From positions 1 through 15,818 of the forward strand of contig WFMY01000204.1 in assembly GCA_015488855.1 (NCBI GenBank): a stretch of 15,818 nt of DNA, in the 5' to 3' direction. The position numbers and the translations under genes are program-made. The notes beneath the pieces are model-generated. The model was not told the origin of the DNA. It searched no databases and saw only the letters and a list, made by a program, of their open reading frames with translations. Source of the stretch: Helicobacteraceae bacterium (lineage in GTDB: Bacteria; Campylobacterota; Campylobacteria; Campylobacterales; Sulfurimonadaceae). Below are positions 13,620-15,818 of the stretch, piece after piece. How positions within the stretch are numbered: position 1 is the first letter of the stretch; every line of letters begins with the position of its first letter.

Positions 13620-14918
13620 TTAGCGAGATAATATATTGATACTTTTCAGATTTTTGAGTATATCTGCTTCTTGATCATAATCTTTTTGTTGTGATCCAAG
13701 ATGGAGTGTACTAAATACAGCCTTGCCAATGACAAATCTACCCTCTTTAGAATTTTTTTTAGTTTTTATCCCCCACAAATTATGAAAAGCCACTATTTTA
13801 TTCTTATATATGCCTATGAAAAGTAGGATATGCCCTTTTTTATGCAGAAGTGTTTTAAAAGGTACTGCTTTTTCTTTTATAAGTTTTATTTTTTCATCCT
13901 CACTAAGATCCTCTACATTTATTACTCTACCTTTTTTCGCCTGTTGAGAAGAGTTTCTTGGTAACCATAAACCAAAAGGGGCATAAAAATCTCTTAGGGT
14001 TGAGGAACAATCTCTTTGCTCATAGATGCCACCCCAGCCATATTTTGATTTTGATATCTGTTGCATAATGGAGATGATATTTTTATTTGAAAAAGGGATA
14101 ATCCCTTGACTTGCAATTTTTTTAGATATTTTTGATTTTAGATATAAGGGTTTTAGCCCTTTGCTTGATGTTACACTAAGGACAGTATAATCATCATTAT
14201 CTTCATCAATAAGAGCCAACATCATCCCTATTCTGGATTTAAATAAAAATACTCCATCCGTATCATAGATAGGCACTCCATCTTTTAAAAGAAATATTTG
14301 CTGTGCTTTTTGCCAACTTGCTGTATGTTTTTTGTCAACAAGAACTATATCTTTTACTTTTACCCAACCACCCGTGAAACTTGTAAAAATATAAGCCCAT
14401 TCTTTATCCTTAGAATAATGAGAAATCAAAATAGGTTTGTTTGCACATACTGTAGAGTTTTGCATATAGTCAAAAGGGAAACCTTCCCCAGCCTGAGATG
14501 GATCGTGAAGCAAAGGTTTAGATGTAGGAAAGGCTCTAATGTTTAAAAGTCCTAAAGTTAAAGCATGCTTATGAACACTTTTATATTCTCCAAAATTTGC
14601 ATTTTCTTTCATTCTTATAAAAAATTTTTTGCTTAAAGGTTGGAGATTTTCACCATAACTCTCCCCAACTTTGTAAGCACGAAAAGGCCACATAGCAGCT
14701 TCTTTTGTATCTGATGGCATTTTTCTCCAAGCTCTAAAATAATTCTTTTCATAATTATCTTGTGTAACTTCTAAAGGAGAAATAGTAATATTTTTTAGAT
14801 AACTTTGTGCATTTTGAGGTAGATTTTCTTGTTTTAGCAGTATTTTAGCAGGATATGTTTTTTGACTACTACAACCACCAAGCCATAGACTCAACAATAT
14901 TATAAATATATATTTCAT
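13620..14918 (-). CDS. NlpC/P60 cell-wall endopeptidase lipoprotein with SH3-like domains
   Basis: A 432-residue lipoprotein (signal MKYIFIILLSLWLGGC, lipidated Cys16) predicted to cut peptide stems of peptidoglycan (gamma-D-Glu to diaminopimelate type bonds). Domain order as I read it: an N-terminal clip region (about 30-110, with AWRKMPSDTKEAAMWPF), two SH3b-like domains (about 115-195 and 205-265), then the NlpC/P60 domain from about 280. Catalytic residues are Cys304 (YEQRDCSS), His363 (KKGHILLFIG) and probably His379 (AFHNLWGI). This is the layout of the Desulfovibrio-type SH3b-NlpC/P60 enzymes. It starts ten bases after the S24 regulator stop, so they share a message. All catalytic residues are intact. 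Confidence 0.92.
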   Translation of the reverse strand: MKYIFIILLSLWLGGCSSQKTYPAKILLKQENLPQNAQSYLKNITISPLEVTQDNYEKNYFRAWRKMPSDTKEAAMWPFRAYKVGESYGENLQPLSKKFFIRMKENANFGEYKSVHKHALTLGLLNIRAFPTSKPLLHDPSQAGEGFPFDYMQNSTVCANKPILISHYSKDKEWAYIFTSFTGGWVKVKDIVLVDKKHTASWQKAQQIFLLKDGVPIYDTDGVFLFKSRIGMMLALIDEDNDDYTVLSVTSSKGLKPLYLKSKISKKIASQGIIPFSNKNIISIMQQISKSKYGWGGIYEQRDCSSTLRDFYAPFGLWLPRNSSQQAKKGRVINVEDLSEDEKIKLIKEKAVPFKTLLHKKGHILLFIGIYKNKIVAFHNLWGIKTKKNSKEGRFVIGKAVFSTLHLGSQQKDYDQEADILKNLKSINILSR

Positions 14919-14928
14919 TTTTTCTCTT

Positions 14929-15588
14929 TTAATCTACTTCACCAAATCTACTAACGACACGACCAATAACGTCTATCTCTTGTGGTTCTAGTGTTTGAGT
15001 GAGATATACATCATTGTCTGATATTATATCTATTTTACCATCAACTCTTTTTTGAACTCTCTTGATAAAAAGCCCAGCTTCAGTTCTTAGGGTAAAGACA
15101 CCCCCTCTTTGCAAATCTGTTTTAGCTCTATTGATAAATACGATGTCATTATAACTAAAAGTAGGCTCCATTGAGTCTCCAGTCACCGCAATCGCCTCAA
15201 TATTTTTTAGCTCTTTTTCTCCACCAAGTATCTGAGCAAACTCATGAGAAATGCCAATATTTGCATTATCTAACACATCAACTTCACTACCCCCTCCAGC
15301 AGATGCACTAACCCCATCAAAAAATTTAATCATATAAAATTTATTTGTAGCTTCTACCAAACTTTCTGGGGATTGTCCATAAAGCATCCAGTTGATAGAG
15401 ATAGATTTTAAAGCGCAAAAATCTAAAAGTTCGCTATAAGGGATTTTATTTCTTTTTTTCATAGTAGCAAAGTTCATGTGCGATACACCTAGAGCATCTG
15501 CAACATCTTTATCAAATATTTTTTTACCATTAAAATTTTCAGAAACAATAGCTTTTATCTCTTCAACGATATGCGTAAAATCATTCAT
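14929..15588 (-). CDS. S24-family (LexA/CI-like) transcriptional regulator
   Basis: A 219-residue regulator with an N-terminal helix-turn-helix (about residues 24-46, FDKDVADALGVSHMNFATMKKR) and a C-terminal S24 peptidase-like domain. The Ser of the catalytic dyad is in TGDSMEPT (Ser139) and the Lys in GLFIKRVQ (Lys176). An Ala97-Gly98 pair in SASAGGG lies at the place where CI/LexA proteins cut themselves, so RecA-stimulated self-cleavage is possible but not proven. The ATG is preceded by a strong CAGGAGAGAG site. First gene of an operon with the NlpC/P60 lipoprotein. No phage genes lie nearby, so it is either a domesticated phage-type repressor or a chromosomal stress regulator. Its own promoter, with an adjacent palindrome, is the obvious target. 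Confidence 0.9.
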   Translation of the reverse strand: MNDFTHIVEEIKAIVSENFNGKKIFDKDVADALGVSHMNFATMKKRNKIPYSELLDFCALKSISINWMLYGQSPESLVEATNKFYMIKFFDGVSASAGGGSEVDVLDNANIGISHEFAQILGGEKELKNIEAIAVTGDSMEPTFSYNDIVFINRAKTDLQRGGVFTLRTEAGLFIKRVQKRVDGKIDIISDNDVYLTQTLEPQEIDVIGRVVSRFGEVD

Positions 15589-15618
15589 AATCTCTCTCCT
15601 GTATTGTTTTATAACTCA

Positions 15619-15647
15619 ATTATATTGCTTTTTGAAGAAAATGTCAA
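15619..15647 (-). promoter_or_regulatory. Perfect-consensus promoter of the S24-NlpC/P60 operon
   Basis: On the minus strand TTGACA (15647-15642), exactly 17 bases of spacer, then TATAAT (15624-15619). The ATG follows at 15588, leaving room for a short leader with the strong ribosome-binding site. Most other promoters in this window have no recognisable -35. Confidence 0.75.
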
Positions 15648-15653
15648 AAAAAC

Positions 15654-15668
15654 ATGACAATTTGTCAT
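15654..15668. promoter_or_regulatory. Candidate operator palindrome between S24 gene and the divergent frame
   Basis: ATGACAA and TTGTCAT are exact reverse complements around one central T. The site starts six bases upstream of the S24 operon -35, which itself contains a third TGACA/TGTCA half-site. Dimeric HTH regulators of the S24 type bind sites of this form. Confidence 0.55.
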
Positions 15669-15733
15669 ATTTTTTAGATTTAATTTTAAATTATCTTAAA
15701 ATACAACAATTTAACAGACTAAAGGACTAAAAG

Positions 15734-15817
15734 ATGGCAATTATTATAAAAAATGTAGAAACTTTTTTTGAAAAATTTGAAAATAGTATTGAGAGATGGG
15801 CTATTAAGATTTTTTAG
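15734..15817 (+). CDS. Short open frame of 27 codons, possible small peptide or interrupted gene
   Basis: It begins with ATG at 15734, has AAAGGA eight bases upstream and a TAAAAT -10-like hexamer at 15697-15702. It reads MAIIIKNVETFFEKFENSI then ERWAIKIF and stops at TAG one base before the window edge. The peptide could form an amphipathic helix. The stop follows a run of six T, so loss of one T would keep the frame open (KIFR) past the window; a real small gene, a frameshifted longer gene or a sequence error cannot be told apart here. I do not recognise it. Confidence 0.35.
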   Translation: MAIIIKNVETFFEKFENSIERWAIKIF

Positions 15818-15818
15818 A

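Noticed and set aside
14929..15588. S24 gene as the edge of a prophage
   Set aside because: No integrase, Cro-like, replication or structural genes are present on the visible side, and the downstream gene is a normal wall-enzyme lipoprotein.

Overview
The window is AT-rich and almost fully coding. It reads as ordinary chromosome of a Campylobacterota (epsilonproteobacterium), most likely a free-living Sulfurimonas-like lineage. The evidence is the gene order at the left, the long-form DapD, and -10 elements that mostly lack a recognisable -35. From memory, the run gltX, yggT, slt, opposite-strand lipoprotein, mobB, fbp, small four-cysteine protein, metG, Mur-like protein matches a block in Campylobacter jejuni (around Cj0845c to Cj0837c). 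Here pldA sits inside that block. No database could be searched, so the taxonomic call is an inference.

Bases 1-3465: the 3' part of a glutamyl-tRNA synthetase homologue is followed by a YggT membrane protein (ATGA overlap) and a soluble lytic transglycosylase (start abuts the yggT stop). The 3' end of the transglycosylase overlaps, on the other strand, a small lipoprotein gene. The synthetase homologue is the most unusual gene here. It keeps the anticodon-binding half, but the KMSKR motif is deleted and the RGEDH-type active-site motif is replaced.

Bases 3466-9086: mobB, fbp and a four-cysteine protein run tightly together from a TATAAT promoter. They are followed by pldA (outer membrane phospholipase A), metG with a TTG start, and a gene with a Mur-ligase-like N-terminus but no ATP-binding loop. 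That last gene contains a 35-base perfect palindrome. Bases 9098-10231 hold a Tat-type substrate-binding protein of the TakP/DctP TRAP family, without its membrane partners in view.

Bases 10233-12307: a DUF45/YgjP-type metallopeptidase and queC lie on the minus strand and overlap each other. Next comes a small ribbon-helix-helix protein whose ribosome-binding site abuts a palindrome and direct repeat, and then a small ankyrin-repeat protein. Bases 12382-13581 are dapD, closed by a 9-bp hairpin.

Bases 13620-15588: a minus-strand operon of an S24 (LexA/CI-type) regulator followed by an NlpC/P60 cell-wall endopeptidase lipoprotein. It is served by a perfect-consensus promoter (TTGACA, 17 bp, TATAAT) next to a 15-base palindrome. 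A 27-codon open frame follows on the plus strand up to the window edge.

There are no tRNA or rRNA genes, CRISPR arrays, insertion sequences or prophage structural genes that I can see. No gene-free stretch exceeds about 160 bases. The most credible new biology is the GluRS-like pseudoenzyme, the palindrome inside the Mur-like gene, and the two small self-contained regulatory units (RHH and S24).
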